Assembly: GCA_009837395.1 (NCBI GenBank)
Contig: VXTP01000043.1
Location: forward strand, 248,001-312,000
From: Gemmatimonadota bacterium
Lineage (GTDB): Bacteria; JAAXHH01
Length of the DNA: 64,000 nt
Direction: 5' to 3'
Under the pieces are notes generated by a model. It had not been told where the DNA came from. It did not search any database and saw only the letters and a list, made by a program, of their open reading frames with translations. Every line of letters begins with the position of its first letter. Position 1 is the stretch's first letter. A program made the position numbers and the translations under genes. This document shows, piece after piece, positions 7,892-16,620 of this stretch.

Positions 7892-8820
7892 TGACGGTCC
7901 TTCGCTCCGTTGAGGAAGCCGCAACCCGCTTTCCCCGGGCCGTGATCGCCGTCGGCAACTTCGACGGGGTCCACCTGGGTCACGGCGCGATCATCGAGCG
8001 GGCGATAGACCGGTCGGAAGCCCTGCGCGCCCCCTGTATGGTCGTGACCTTCGATCCGCATCCTCAACTGGTCGTCGGCAGAAAACCGTCCTTGCCGATC
8101 CTGACGCCGACGGATCGGAAACTGGAGCTGCTGTCGCAATTCGAAATCGATGCCGTGCTCGTTATCCCCTTCACGGACGCGTTTGCCCGGATCGAGGCGG
8201 AATCCTTCGTTAAAGCGACGTATGTAGACACACTGGATATACGGGAGATCGTCGTAGGCTACAGCCACAATTTCGGTAGACACGGACAGGGAGACCGGTC
8301 GCTGCTGGACCGGCTGAGCGCGCATTACGGATTCGCGGTCCACGTCGTACAACCGATTCAGGTGGAAGGAAGTCCGGTAAACAGCAGCCATATCCGAGCC
8401 GTCCTGTCCGCTGGAGGAATTCACGACGCCGAGCGTCTGCTCGGCCATCCCTACGCGATCACCGGCACGGTGGTCCGCGGGGACGGACGAGGAAGCGCGT
8501 TGCGGTTTCCCACGGCAAACCTGGAACCGCACGATCCCGACACCCTGATCCCCAGGCGGGGGGTATACGCGGTTCGCGTCGGCCTGGACGAAAGGGTGCT
8601 CAACGGCGTGATGAACATCGGCGTCCGGCCCACTTTCGGCCAGGAGGTCGAACACTGCGAGGTGCACATCCTGGATTTCGAAGGGGACCTTTACAACCAG
8701 TCCATCCGGGTAGAATTCGTCGAGCGTATCCGGGACGAGAAGAGGTTCGAGACCGTCGAAGCGCTCAAAGACCAGATTTCAAAGGATGTATATACGACGT
8801 ACAACATGTTGAAAGCGTGA
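7891..8820 (+). CDS. ribF: Bifunctional riboflavin kinase / FAD synthetase
   Basis: 309 aa. The N-terminal FAD synthetase (nucleotidyltransferase) has VGNFDGVHLGHGAII and VTFDPHPQLV. The C-terminal flavokinase (about residues 180-305) has GRGSALRFPTANL and the RRGVYAVRV strand. It converts riboflavin to FMN and FAD. ATG 7891 is preferred over TTG 7888 because it overlaps the rbfA stop as TGATG. Presence of ribF between rbfA and rpsO is a conserved arrangement. Confidence 0.95.
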   Translation: MTVLRSVEEAATRFPRAVIAVGNFDGVHLGHGAIIERAIDRSEALRAPCMVVTFDPHPQLVVGRKPSLPILTPTDRKLELLSQFEIDAVLVIPFTDAFARIEAESFVKATYVDTLDIREIVVGYSHNFGRHGQGDRSLLDRLSAHYGFAVHVVQPIQVEGSPVNSSHIRAVLSAGGIHDAERLLGHPYAITGTVVRGDGRGSALRFPTANLEPHDPDTLIPRRGVYAVRVGLDERVLNGVMNIGVRPTFGQEVEHCEVHILDFEGDLYNQSIRVEFVERIRDEKRFETVEALKDQISKDVYTTYNMLKA

Positions 8821-8890
8821 TCGAGACGGGCGGCGCCCGTAGCGCTCCCGGTGAACCGGTCACAGTCAATTCATTCAAGGAGATCGTTTA

Positions 8891-9160
8891 GTGAGCATTG
8901 AGAAAGCACAGAAAGAGCAGATCCTTGCCGATCACGGACGTCACGAAAAGGATACGGGATCGTCCGAGGCGCAAATCGCCCTCATGACCGCCCGGATCAC
9001 CGAACTGACGGAGCATTTCAAAGTCCACAAGAAAGACCACCATTCGTTGCGCGGCCTGCTCAAGATCGTTGGCCGCCGGCGCCGGTTGCTTTCCTACCTG
9101 CGCAAGAATGACCTGGAACGGTATCGGAAACTGATCAAGGATCTGGGTATCCGCGGATAG
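8891..9160 (+). CDS. rpsO: 30S ribosomal protein S15
   Basis: 89 aa, exactly the usual length. It has the conserved core [36 protein letters not shown] and a C-terminal [13 protein letters not shown]. It binds the 16S rRNA central domain and begins platform assembly. GTG start with an AAGGAG ribosome-binding site at about 8878-8883. The 70-base gap to ribF may hold its own control, but no S15-binding pseudoknot could be drawn with confidence. Confidence 0.96.
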   Translation: MSIEKAQKEQILADHGRHEKDTGSSEAQIALMTARITELTEHFKVHKKDHHSLRGLLKIVGRRRRLLSYLRKNDLERYRKLIKDLGIRG

Positions 9161-9171
9161 ACGGACAGGAC

Positions 9172-9223
9172 TTGATGAAGTAAATCCATTGATGAAGTAG
9201 ATCCAATGATGATGTAAGACCCA
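9172..9223 (+). repeat. 17-bp tandem repeat in the rpsO-pnp spacer
   Basis: Units TTGATGAAGTAAATCCA (9172-9188) and TTGATGAAGTAGATCCA (9189-9205) differ at one base. A third, degenerate 18-bp copy follows (9206-9223). The repeat lies between rpsO and pnp, upstream of the leader hairpin. Confidence 0.8.
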
Positions 9224-9227
9224 TTGG

Positions 9228-9245
9228 TGGCGGCAAAGGCCGCCA
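9228..9245 (+). promoter_or_regulatory. pnp leader hairpin
   Basis: TGGCGGC (9228-9234) pairs perfectly with GCCGCCA (9239-9245) around the tetraloop AAAG. It is 33 bases upstream of the pnp start. In enterobacteria pnp is autoregulated through a leader hairpin processed by RNase III; an equivalent role here is inferred only from position. There is no good T run, so it is not a clear terminator. Confidence 0.5.
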
Positions 9246-9278
9246 TCTGTCGACGATTTAAGGAGAAAACCAAGTATT

Positions 9279-11363
9279 ATGGCTCATCGTGTAGAACTTG
9301 AACTGGCTGGTAGGACGCTGTCCCTTGAAACCGGTAAAGTCGCCAAGCAGGCGGATTCATCCGTATGGGTGCAGTATGGCGAGAGTGTGATTATAGCCAA
9401 CGTCGTTTCAGAAAACAGGTACGTGGAAGGGCGCGACTACCTTCCGTTGATGGTGGATTACCGCGAGCGGATGTACGCGGCGGGACGCATTCCCGGCGCA
9501 CGGCTCCGGAGAGAAGGACCTCCTTCCGAGAAAGAGATCCTGAGCGGGCGGCAGGTCGATCACGCCATCCGTCCCCTTTTCCCCAAGGACTACTTCTACG
9601 AGACGCAGGTTTCCATCATAGTGCTGTCGACGGACATGGAAAACGACCACGACATCCTGGGCGTCATCGGCGCCGCCGCGGCCCTGCATATCTCGGACAT
9701 TCCCTTCAAGGCGCCCCTCGCCGCCATCCGCATGGGACGGGTCGAAGGCGAGTTCGTCGTCAATCCGACCTACAGCGACCTGGAGGACAGCGACCTGGAC
9801 TTCGTGGTGACCGGCACGCCGGACCACATCATGTCGCTGGAAGGCAGCGCCCATGAGATCTCGGAAGACGACCTGACCGACGCGATCCTGCTCTGCCACG
9901 AGAACATCAAGGCGGTCATCGAGAAGATCGAGGAGCTTCGCCAGATGGTCGGCGCACCGGAGCGGCGGTCGTACGATTCGCCCAAGACGGATGCCGAACT
10001 CGCCGACAAGGTGCGCGAGATCGCCCTTCCCCTCGTCCAGGAAGGCAACCGGACCCGGGAGAAGAAGGCGCGCGGAGACTGTTTCGGCCGCGCGGCCGAC
10101 CTGGCCGTCGAGCAACTGGCGGAAGCCTATCCGGACAGCGAGAACATCATCCGCGACCTGGTAAGGGACGTGCAAAGCGCCGACATGCATGACATGATAA
10201 AGAATGAAGGCGTACGCGTCGACGGCCGGGGCATGGACGATATCCGGCCCATCTGGTCGGAAGTCGGTGTGCTGCCGAGGACCCACGGATCGGCGCTCTT
10301 TACCCGGGGCGAAACGCAAAGCCTGACTGTGACGACCCTGGGATCCAAGATGGACGAGATGAAGCAGGACGATCTCGAAGGCGATTCGCTGAAATCCTTC
10401 ATGCTGCACTACAATTTCCCGCCGTACAGCGTCGGGGAAGTGCGCATGGCCCGGGGACCCCGGCCGCGCGACATCGGCCACGGTTCGCTGGCGGAACACG
10501 CCATCGCGCCCGTGATCCCGTCGGAGGACGCGTTCCCCTACACCATCCGCATCGTCTCCGAGATCCTGGAATCCAACAGTTCGTCGTCCATGGCCACCGT
10601 CTGCGGCGCCACCCTGTCCCTGATGGACGCGGGCGTGCCCATCAAGAGCCCCGTCGCCGGGGTGAACATCGGCCTGATTCCGGACGATCCCAAGCCCCAG
10701 TACCTGACCGACATCCAGGGCGTGGAGGACCACCTGGGCGGCATGGATTTCAAAGTGGCCGGCACGCGCGAGGGCATCACATCCGTGCAGCTCGACGTCA
10801 AGGTCATGGCCGTCAATGAGGAGATTCTCCGCGAGTCCTTCGCCCGGGCGAAGACGGCTCGGATATTTATCCTGGACAAGATGGCCGAGACCATCGCCGA
10901 GACGCGGGAGCAGCTATCCGATTACGCCCCCCGCATCCTGACCGTGCAGGTCAAGCAGGACCAGATCGGTTCCGTGATCGGTCCGGGCGGCAAGGTGGTG
11001 CGCGGCATCCAGGAGGAAACGGGCGCCCAGATCAACATCGAGAACGACGGGACGATTACGATCGCCGCCGTCGACGCGGCCGCCGGCGAGAAGGCCAAGC
11101 AGATCATCGAAAGCATGACGGAAGAGCCCGAGATCGGCAAGGTCTACCAGGGCACCGTGAAGCGGATCGTGGACTTCGGCGCCTTTGTGGAGATCCTTCC
11201 CGGCAAGGACGGCCTGGTGCACATTTCCGAATGGGAAAACCACCGGACGAATTCCATGCGGGACGTGACCAACGAAGGCGACGAGGTGACCGTCAAGATC
11301 ATCAATATCGATGATCAGGGCAAAGTCAAGCTGAGCCGGAAGCAGGTGCTCGCCGCGAACTGA
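9279..11363 (+). CDS. pnp: Polyribonucleotide nucleotidyltransferase (PNPase)
   Basis: 694 aa, normal length. It degrades RNA 3' to 5' by phosphorolysis and forms part of the degradosome. Order of domains: RNase PH 1 (1-about 145), all-alpha linker (about 150-300), RNase PH 2 (about 310-540, with the FFLHYNFPPYSVGE-type and RREIGHG-like PRDIGHGSLAE motifs), KH (about 550-610, IGSVIGPGGKVVRGIQEETG), and S1 (about 620-690, GKVYQGTVKRIVDFGAFVEI). A strong AAGGAG ribosome-binding site precedes ATG 9279. Confidence 0.97.
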   Translation: MAHRVELELAGRTLSLETGKVAKQADSSVWVQYGESVIIANVVSENRYVEGRDYLPLMVDYRERMYAAGRIPGARLRREGPPSEKEILSGRQVDHAIRPLFPKDYFYETQVSIIVLSTDMENDHDILGVIGAAAALHISDIPFKAPLAAIRMGRVEGEFVVNPTYSDLEDSDLDFVVTGTPDHIMSLEGSAHEISEDDLTDAILLCHENIKAVIEKIEELRQMVGAPERRSYDSPKTDAELADKVREIALPLVQEGNRTREKKARGDCFGRAADLAVEQLAEAYPDSENIIRDLVRDVQSADMHDMIKNEGVRVDGRGMDDIRPIWSEVGVLPRTHGSALFTRGETQSLTVTTLGSKMDEMKQDDLEGDSLKSFMLHYNFPPYSVGEVRMARGPRPRDIGHGSLAEHAIAPVIPSEDAFPYTIRIVSEILESNSSSSMATVCGATLSLMDAGVPIKSPVAGVNIGLIPDDPKPQYLTDIQGVEDHLGGMDFKVAGTREGITSVQLDVKVMAVNEEILRESFARAKTARIFILDKMAETIAETREQLSDYAPRILTVQVKQDQIGSVIGPGGKVVRGIQEETGAQINIENDGTITIAAVDAAAGEKAKQIIESMTEEPEIGKVYQGTVKRIVDFGAFVEILPGKDGLVHISEWENHRTNSMRDVTNEGDEVTVKIINIDDQGKVKLSRKQVLAAN

Positions 11364-11390
11364 CCGGAGCGAACGAAGCTAACCGCCAGT

Positions 11391-12776
11391 ATGATCCGAA
11401 CATCGCCGCCATGGCAGCCGTCCGATCGAGCGCCATGGCGGCGGTCTTACCTGTACGATCCTCCCTTGCCAGAATCCACCGACCGTACCAGAAAAACCGT
11501 GCTTCCCAACGGCATCCGGGTGGTAACGGAGCACATGCCGCACGTCCGATCCGTGACGATGGGCGTCTGGGTGTGGTCCGGCACGCGGTTCGAACCCGCC
11601 GAGAAGCCCGGAATCGCCCACTTTCTCGAACACGCGGTGTTCAAGGGTACCGAGAAGCGCAACGCGTACCAGATCGCCCAGAGCATCGAAAGTCTCGGAG
11701 GGTACCTCAACGCCTTTACCGGCCGGGAACTCAACTGCTACTTCGCCCGGGTGATGGACAGCCACCTGCCCGTCGCCGTGGACGTGATCGGCGACCTGCT
11801 GCAGTCCTCGAAGTTCGACCCCCAGGAGATCGAGAAGGAAAAGATGGTGGTCATCGAGGAGATACACGGCCTCGAAGACAACCCGGAAGACCTGGTCAGC
11901 GAGCTTTATGCCAACCTGATCTGGCAGCCTCATCCCCTGAGCCGGCCGATCCTGGGCAACGCGCCGTCCGTCTCGTCCTTCACGCGGAACCACCTCGTGG
12001 CGTACCTGAAAGACCGCTACCGGAACGACCATATATACGTCATTGCGGCGGGCAGCGTGGACCACGAGGCCCTGGTCGATCTCGTGCGGGAACAGTACGA
12101 TTTCACTGGAGAAAGTCACCAGGCGGATACGGATGTCGATACGGCCGTCGACACGGGCGTCGACACGAGCGTCCTGCTCGATTCGGAGCGGCATAAGCAG
12201 CGGCGCAGGATGCGGGTGCTGAGCAAGGACATCGCCCAGGCACACCTCTGCCTGGGGGGCGTCGCCCTGCCCTACGGCCATCCGTCGAAATACGCCCTGT
12301 TCCTGCTCAACGCCCTGCTGGGCGGCGGGATGACCTCGCGGCTGTTTCAGAAGATCCGCGAGGAGGCCGGACTGGCTTACTCCATCTATTCGGACCTGGA
12401 TTTCTATCGGGATACGGGCCAGATCTGCATCAGTGCCGGCGTGGACCCGAAGGACGCGCAGCGTGCGGTTGACCTGATCCGGCAGGAGTGCCGGGTGTTA
12501 TGCGAGCAACCCGTCCCGGAGGAGGAGCTCCGCGATACGCGGTCTCAGCTGACCGGCAGCCTGTACCTGTCGCTGGAGGAGTCCGGAAGCGTGATGAACC
12601 GGCTCGCCAGGGCGGAGATCTACGAAAACACCCATGTCAGCGTGGACGAGACCGTCCGGAAGCTGGAAGAAGTGACCACGGTCGATATCGCCGAACTGGC
12701 CGGGACCGTTTTTACGGCGGAAAACACCTACCTGACGGCCGTCGGCCCCCTGTCGGTTGACGATATCGCCCTGTGA
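11391..12776 (+). CDS. M16-family zinc metallopeptidase (processing-peptidase-like)
   Basis: 461 aa with an N-terminal M16 zinc site H77-x2-E80-H81 (HFLEH) and the downstream EEIHGLEDNPEDLV helix that supplies the third ligand. A C-terminal inactive M16 domain follows (GGGMTSRLFQKIREEAGLAYSI). The family follows pnp in many bacteria (YmxG/PqqL-like) and probably processes peptides. Residues 245-260 (12123-12170) are a four-fold 12-bp tandem repeat encoding ADTD-VDTA-VDTG-VDTS, not conserved in the family. The first 30 residues are suspicious: they cover a perfect 12-bp inverted repeat (11404-11415 with 11432-11443), so translation may really begin further in, for instance at TTG 11466. Confidence 0.88.
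   Translation: MIRTSPPWQPSDRAPWRRSYLYDPPLPESTDRTRKTVLPNGIRVVTEHMPHVRSVTMGVWVWSGTRFEPAEKPGIAHFLEHAVFKGTEKRNAYQIAQSIESLGGYLNAFTGRELNCYFARVMDSHLPVAVDVIGDLLQSSKFDPQEIEKEKMVVIEEIHGLEDNPEDLVSELYANLIWQPHPLSRPILGNAPSVSSFTRNHLVAYLKDRYRNDHIYVIAAGSVDHEALVDLVREQYDFTGESHQADTDVDTAVDTGVDTSVLLDSERHKQRRRMRVLSKDIAQAHLCLGGVALPYGHPSKYALFLLNALLGGGMTSRLFQKIREEAGLAYSIYSDLDFYRDTGQICISAGVDPKDAQRAVDLIRQECRVLCEQPVPEEELRDTRSQLTGSLYLSLEESGSVMNRLARAEIYENTHVSVDETVRKLEEVTTVDIAELAGTVFTAENTYLTAVGPLSVDDIAL
12123..12170 (+). repeat. In-frame 12-bp tandem repeat, four copies, inside the M16 peptidase
   Basis: Units GCGGATACGGAT, GTCGATACGGCC, GTCGACACGGGC and GTCGACACGAGC follow each other without gaps. They encode an acidic loop between the two M16 domains. 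Confidence 0.85.
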
Positions 12777-12794
12777 TCGGCCCTGGAGCAAGTC

Positions 12795-13247
12795 ATGAGC
12801 ACACCCGTCGTCATACCCATCGCCTCGACCCGGCCCGACAGAGTGCATCCGGCGCCGAGAAGGATGACCCCCGGATCCGCGGGGCTCGACCTGTACGCGT
12901 GCGTCGATGAGCCGATGGAAATCGCGCCGAAACAGCTTGAACTGATCGGGACGGGATACGCCATCGCGCTGCCCCCGGGATACGAAGGGCAGGTACGGCC
13001 CCGGAGCGGCCTGGCGCTCAATCACAAGATCGGCGTGCTGAACAGTCCGGGCACGATCGACTCGGACTACCGCGGGGAGATCAAGGTGATTCTCTTCAAT
13101 TTCGGTGATCAGCCGTACAGCGTAAGCGACCGGGAGAGAATCGCCCAGCTCGTCATTGCCGCCGTACCATTCGTCGTCTTCGAAGAGGTCGACCGCCTCG
13201 ATGAAACCGGGCGCGGCGCCGGCGGATACGGCCACACGGGAAGATAG
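12795..13247 (+). CDS. dut: Deoxyuridine 5'-triphosphate nucleotidohydrolase (dUTPase)
   Basis: 150 aa trimeric dUTPase, which removes dUTP and makes dUMP for thymidylate synthesis. The five family motifs are visible: SAGLDLYA (1), RPRSGLAL (2), NSPGTIDSDYRGEI (3), RIAQLVI (4) and RGAGGYGHTGR at the C-terminus (5, the P-loop-like arm). Eighteen bases after the peptidase and 2 bases before the next membrane gene, so probably one transcript. Confidence 0.96.
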   Translation: MSTPVVIPIASTRPDRVHPAPRRMTPGSAGLDLYACVDEPMEIAPKQLELIGTGYAIALPPGYEGQVRPRSGLALNHKIGVLNSPGTIDSDYRGEIKVILFNFGDQPYSVSDRERIAQLVIAAVPFVVFEEVDRLDETGRGAGGYGHTGR

Positions 13248-13249
13248 CC

Positions 13250-13588
13250 ATGCTGCTGAGAATGATCCTGACGACCCTGGCCATCCTGCTGGTGACCAAC
13301 GTGTACAGCGGCATCCAGGTCGATTCGGTAACCACCGCGATCATCGCGGCCGTCGTCCTGGCCCTCATCAATACGATCGTGCGGCCCGTCATCGTCCTCC
13401 TGACCCTGCCCATCAGCATGCTCACGCTGGGTCTCTTTCTACTCGTCATCAATGCGGCGATGCTGTACCTGGCCGCCTGGCTCGTCAACGGGTTCGACGT
13501 GGGCGGTTACTGGGACGCCCTGATCGCATCGCTTATCATCTCGGTCGTCGTGGCCCTGCTGAACGGGCTGATCAAGAGCAAGAGCTGA
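13250..13588 (+). CDS. Phage-holin-4-like four-helix membrane protein
   Basis: 112 aa and strongly hydrophobic: four predicted membrane segments at about residues 4-22, 28-48, 53-78 and 88-106, with the loop NTIVRPVIVLLTLPIS between the second and third. This is the pattern of the family annotated as phage holin family 4 (YvlD-like), a widespread bacterial inner-membrane protein of unknown function and usually not a phage gene. It begins 2 bases after dut. It converges with the next gene with only 3 bases between stops. Confidence 0.8.
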   Translation: MLLRMILTTLAILLVTNVYSGIQVDSVTTAIIAAVVLALINTIVRPVIVLLTLPISMLTLGLFLLVINAAMLYLAAWLVNGFDVGGYWDALIASLIISVVVALLNGLIKSKS

Positions 13589-13591
13589 CAA

Positions 13592-14506
13592 TCACAGGCT
13601 CTCGGCAAAGCCCTGCCGGCTCAGGAAGTCCAGCATCACCGCTGCGCACTCCTCCGGTTTCTCGAGCTGCAGAAAGTGTGTCGTTTCGGGCACGAACTTA
13701 TAGTCGACGCCTGCGGCGGCGCTGTAGTCAAACTTCGGACGGTTCGGATCCAGGGCGGGATCTGAGCCAACGATCCGGGTGGGACACCCCAGAGAGGCGA
13801 AGTCCACAGACACCGCAGGTTGCGAGGCTTCATACCAGATCTGCGCTTCGTACTCGCGCGGGCATCGGAGTTCGTAACCTTGTCCCGTCCCGGACTCCCT
13901 GAGGGTCGTCCGGGCAACGAGATCGAAGACGCCCGGCACAGCATGCTGGAAGTAATGCAGGTTGGTATGTAGTTCGGCGAGCTCTTCCCGGGCCCGAAAC
14001 CACGGCTCCCTCACGCTGAGCATGTTACCCGTTCGCACCGCCCGCTGCTCGAACTCCCTGTATATCGGGCCCGTGTTGCACAAAGGCGGTGTGAACAGCA
14101 CCATCGCGGAGTAGTGGTTGCCCCTCGATGGCAGGTGCAGGGCGGCCAGGGCAGAAATGGAGTGGAAGACGCCCACCGTGGGTTTCACGCCGTAGAGCTT
14201 TTCGATCACTGCGAAGATGCAGTCGTGGTCGCGGGAAAAGGCATCGAAACGATGGTTCTCCAGGGCTCCGACTTCGTTCCATCCGTGATTCCTGAGATCA
14301 TGGACCACCAGGTCGAAACCGTCGGTCAGCAGCGACCAGAACGGGTAGTAGAGGTCGATGGCGAGTCCATTTCCGTGACTCAGGACAAGCCGGGGACCCG
14401 CCGGATTCCCGTGGCGTCTCAGGACGATGACGGCGCCGTCGTCCATCTTTACGGTGTCAGTGGACAGCGGCTCGGGTATCTCCCAGATTGCTGGAGGTAC
14501 TGTCAA
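13592..14506 (-). CDS. Alpha/beta hydrolase
   Basis: 304 aa alpha/beta-hydrolase fold. The oxyanion strand is RLVLSHGNGLAIDLYYPF (about 39-56). The nucleophile elbow reads VFHSISA with S116 as likely nucleophile, an unusual elbow lacking the GxSxG glycines. VGSDPALDP carries the probable acid, and the catalytic histidine lies in ETTHFLQLEKPEECA. The substrate cannot be told; an esterase or lipase-like role is likely. Transcribed away from the enolase-superfamily gene. Confidence 0.8.
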   Translation of the reverse strand: MTVPPAIWEIPEPLSTDTVKMDDGAVIVLRRHGNPAGPRLVLSHGNGLAIDLYYPFWSLLTDGFDLVVHDLRNHGWNEVGALENHRFDAFSRDHDCIFAVIEKLYGVKPTVGVFHSISALAALHLPSRGNHYSAMVLFTPPLCNTGPIYREFEQRAVRTGNMLSVREPWFRAREELAELHTNLHYFQHAVPGVFDLVARTTLRESGTGQGYELRCPREYEAQIWYEASQPAVSVDFASLGCPTRIVGSDPALDPNRPKFDYSAAAGVDYKFVPETTHFLQLEKPEECAAVMLDFLSRQGFAESL

Positions 14507-14654
14507 AACAGCTTCCTTTCTTCACGACTTAGCGAAATCGAGCCAATAACAGTGGATCTCGATACGGACCTCCTGGTCCCATTCCCCCACGTGACAATAT
14601 ATCCCCATTTCGGCACGGTTACAATATGACACCGACAGGAACGCTGCCTAAACC

Positions 14655-14683
14655 TTGACAGCATATTCATTGGCTTTTATCAA
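14655..14683 (+). promoter_or_regulatory. Candidate promoter for the enolase-superfamily gene
   Basis: TTGACA at 14655-14660 and TATCAA at 14678-14683 with a 17-base spacer. The gene starts about 90 bases later. The rest of the 267-base divergent spacer (14507-14773) shows no gene or RNA that I can recognise. Confidence 0.45.
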
Positions 14684-14773
14684 TAGGCTTCCAAACTGGC
14701 CTGGTCCGATGAGCAGGTCGCCGCACGCGCGGTTCGAGTCAGCGGTGCGAGCTCGACAGAATCAAAGGACGTA

Positions 14774-16243
14774 GTGAGAAACAGAATGATCCAGATCAAA
14801 GAAATTGACCTCCGCATCCAGAACATGCGCACGCGCATGCCTTTCAAATTCGGCATATCGACCATGACGGCCGTGCCGCACCTGGTGCTCGGCATGGTGC
14901 TCGAGGTAGACGGCCGGACAGGCAGGGGATATGCGGCCGACCATCTTCCTCCGAAATGGTTCACGAAGAACCCCGATACGTCCCTTGAAGATGAAGTAGA
15001 GGACATGATCGCCGTCATCCGGCACGCCAGCGATGCCGCGCTGACCATCGGCCCTGCGCCGGAACCATTTACCCTCTGGCGGGAACTGTACGAGGCCCAG
15101 AAGCCCTGGGGAACCGAGCGCGGTTTTGCGCCCCTCCTGTGGGGCCTGGGCACCAGCCTGGTGGAAAGAGCCATGATAGAGGCTTTCTGCCGCCTGCAGG
15201 GCACGAATTTCGGCCAGGCCGTGCGTTCAAACGCCTTCGGCCTCCGACTGGACGCATTCAACCCGAATCTGCGGGACCTGGAACCAGCCGATGTGTTGCC
15301 CGACGCCCCGATCACCGTCACGAATGTGCGCCATACCGTGGGGTTGGGAGATCCTCTGACCCGTCCGGAAATACCTCCGGAGGAGTTGTGTAATGATGGG
15401 CTGCCCCAGTCGCTGGACGAGGTCATCGACACCTACGGCATATCCTACTTCAAGATCAAGCTGTTCGGGGATAAGGAACGGGATTTCGACCGACTGAAAC
15501 AGGCGGCGGAGATCATCGGAGGGCGCCTGGACCACTACGCCTTTACCCTGGACGGCAATGAGAATTACGGCGACATGGAGTCCTTCCGGTCATTCTGGGA
15601 GGCATTGCGGGCAGATCGCGACCTGACCAAGTTTCTGCGGCGTCTGATCTGTATCGAGCAGCCCCTACATCGCAACATCGCACTGGACGAAGCCGTCAGG
15701 CGGCACTTTCAGGCCTGGGCGGATCGTCCATCATTCATCATCGACGAATCCGATGGCGATATAGGCGACGTGGAAAGGGCCGTCGATATCGGTTACGCGG
15801 GAACAAGCTACAAGAACTGCAAGGGCGTGTTTAAAGGTCTGTCCAACGCGGCCAATCTGAAGTACCTGTCGAATCAGCACCCGGAACGTGCGTACGTGTT
15901 GACGAGCGAAGATCTCTCCAACATCGCACCGATTGCGTTGATGCAGGATCTCGCGGTACTGGCTACTTTAGGGGTTGACCATACCGAGCGTAACAGCCAT
16001 CATTATTTCAAAGGGATCACGGTCTGGCCGGACGAAGTACAGGTACAGGTGGTGAAATGCCACCCGGATCTGTTTGACTTGCATGCGGACGGGTTTCCAT
16101 GCATGCGTATCCGCCAGGGCCGGATCAACATGGAGAGCGTCACGACGAGTCCCTTCGGGGTCGGGTTTGAATTCGAAGACCAGCTTAGTGCACAACTCAC
16201 CCCGCTGGATGACTGGCGTTATGCTTCCCTGGATGATGGGTGA
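14774..16243 (+). CDS. Enolase-superfamily enzyme (mandelate racemase / muconate lactonizing type)
   Basis: 489 aa with the enolase-superfamily barrel. The first-strand base motif is K227-x-K229 (FKIKLFG), and metal ligands are D260 (DGNENYG), E295 (IEQPL) and D324 (IDESDG), with K347 (YKNCKG) as the opposite-face base. That residue set fits a muconate-lactonizing or o-succinylbenzoate-synthase-like acid-sugar or dipeptide enzyme, but the substrate is unknown. It is longer than the usual 370-400 aa because of insertions in the capping domain. GTG 14774 has an AAAGGA site; ATG 14786 is the alternative. Its 3' side faces the dif-like locus. Confidence 0.82.
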   Translation: MRNRMIQIKEIDLRIQNMRTRMPFKFGISTMTAVPHLVLGMVLEVDGRTGRGYAADHLPPKWFTKNPDTSLEDEVEDMIAVIRHASDAALTIGPAPEPFTLWRELYEAQKPWGTERGFAPLLWGLGTSLVERAMIEAFCRLQGTNFGQAVRSNAFGLRLDAFNPNLRDLEPADVLPDAPITVTNVRHTVGLGDPLTRPEIPPEELCNDGLPQSLDEVIDTYGISYFKIKLFGDKERDFDRLKQAAEIIGGRLDHYAFTLDGNENYGDMESFRSFWEALRADRDLTKFLRRLICIEQPLHRNIALDEAVRRHFQAWADRPSFIIDESDGDIGDVERAVDIGYAGTSYKNCKGVFKGLSNAANLKYLSNQHPERAYVLTSEDLSNIAPIALMQDLAVLATLGVDHTERNSHHYFKGITVWPDEVQVQVVKCHPDLFDLHADGFPCMRIRQGRINMESVTTSPFGVGFEFEDQLSAQLTPLDDWRYASLDDG

Positions 16244-16329
16244 TTGCTTCAGATACGGTTTCGGATTCGATCGGTGAACGTCAAGTACCTTGGTCGAGTG
16301 TCTCAGTGTCCGTGTAACTATCTGGTCAG

Positions 16330-16440
16330 CAATACAATTCGTAATTGTTTTGTACAAAACCGACAGATCAATGAACAACATAACCTATTTTTGTACATGC
16401 CCCGAAGCACATTGTACAGATAACATATCTATTGTACAAT
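16330..16440. repeat. Phased TTGTACA motif array, left arm (array A)
   Basis: Six motif positions with centres at 16333.5, 16353.5, 16374.5, 16394.5, 16415.5 and 16435.5, i.e. steps of 20, 21, 20, 21 and 20 bp. Four carry exact TTGTACA (starting 16350, 16391, 16412, 16432). Two are weaker (ATACAAT and TGAACAA). The copy at 16347-16360 is a perfect 14-bp palindrome, GTTTTGTACAAAAC, and that at 16431-16440 a perfect 10-bp one. A step of two helical turns would place all sites on one face of the DNA, as for a cooperatively bound protein. Confidence 0.85.
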
Positions 16441-16620
16441 GGTCAAAAACAGCCATGAAACGTCAAAATGAGCCCGCGAACAGAGACCAGAACCAGATTC
16501 CGATCGATTTCGGTCGGCTTGAGATGCTGGATAAGGCACGTTTCGGGCCGAAAATCGGGATTTTGAGGGTAGTTTCGAGCCACCCCCTGACCCTCCGGGA
16601 ACCGGATTAGAGACGAAATA

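Noticed and set aside
9408-10733. 441-codon - strand frame over pnp
   Set aside because: Shadow of pnp codon usage; no ribosome-binding site and no family match.
13250-13588. Prophage signal from the holin-like protein
   Set aside because: The family is a common bacterial membrane protein; no other phage gene is nearby and it lies in the housekeeping operon right after dut.
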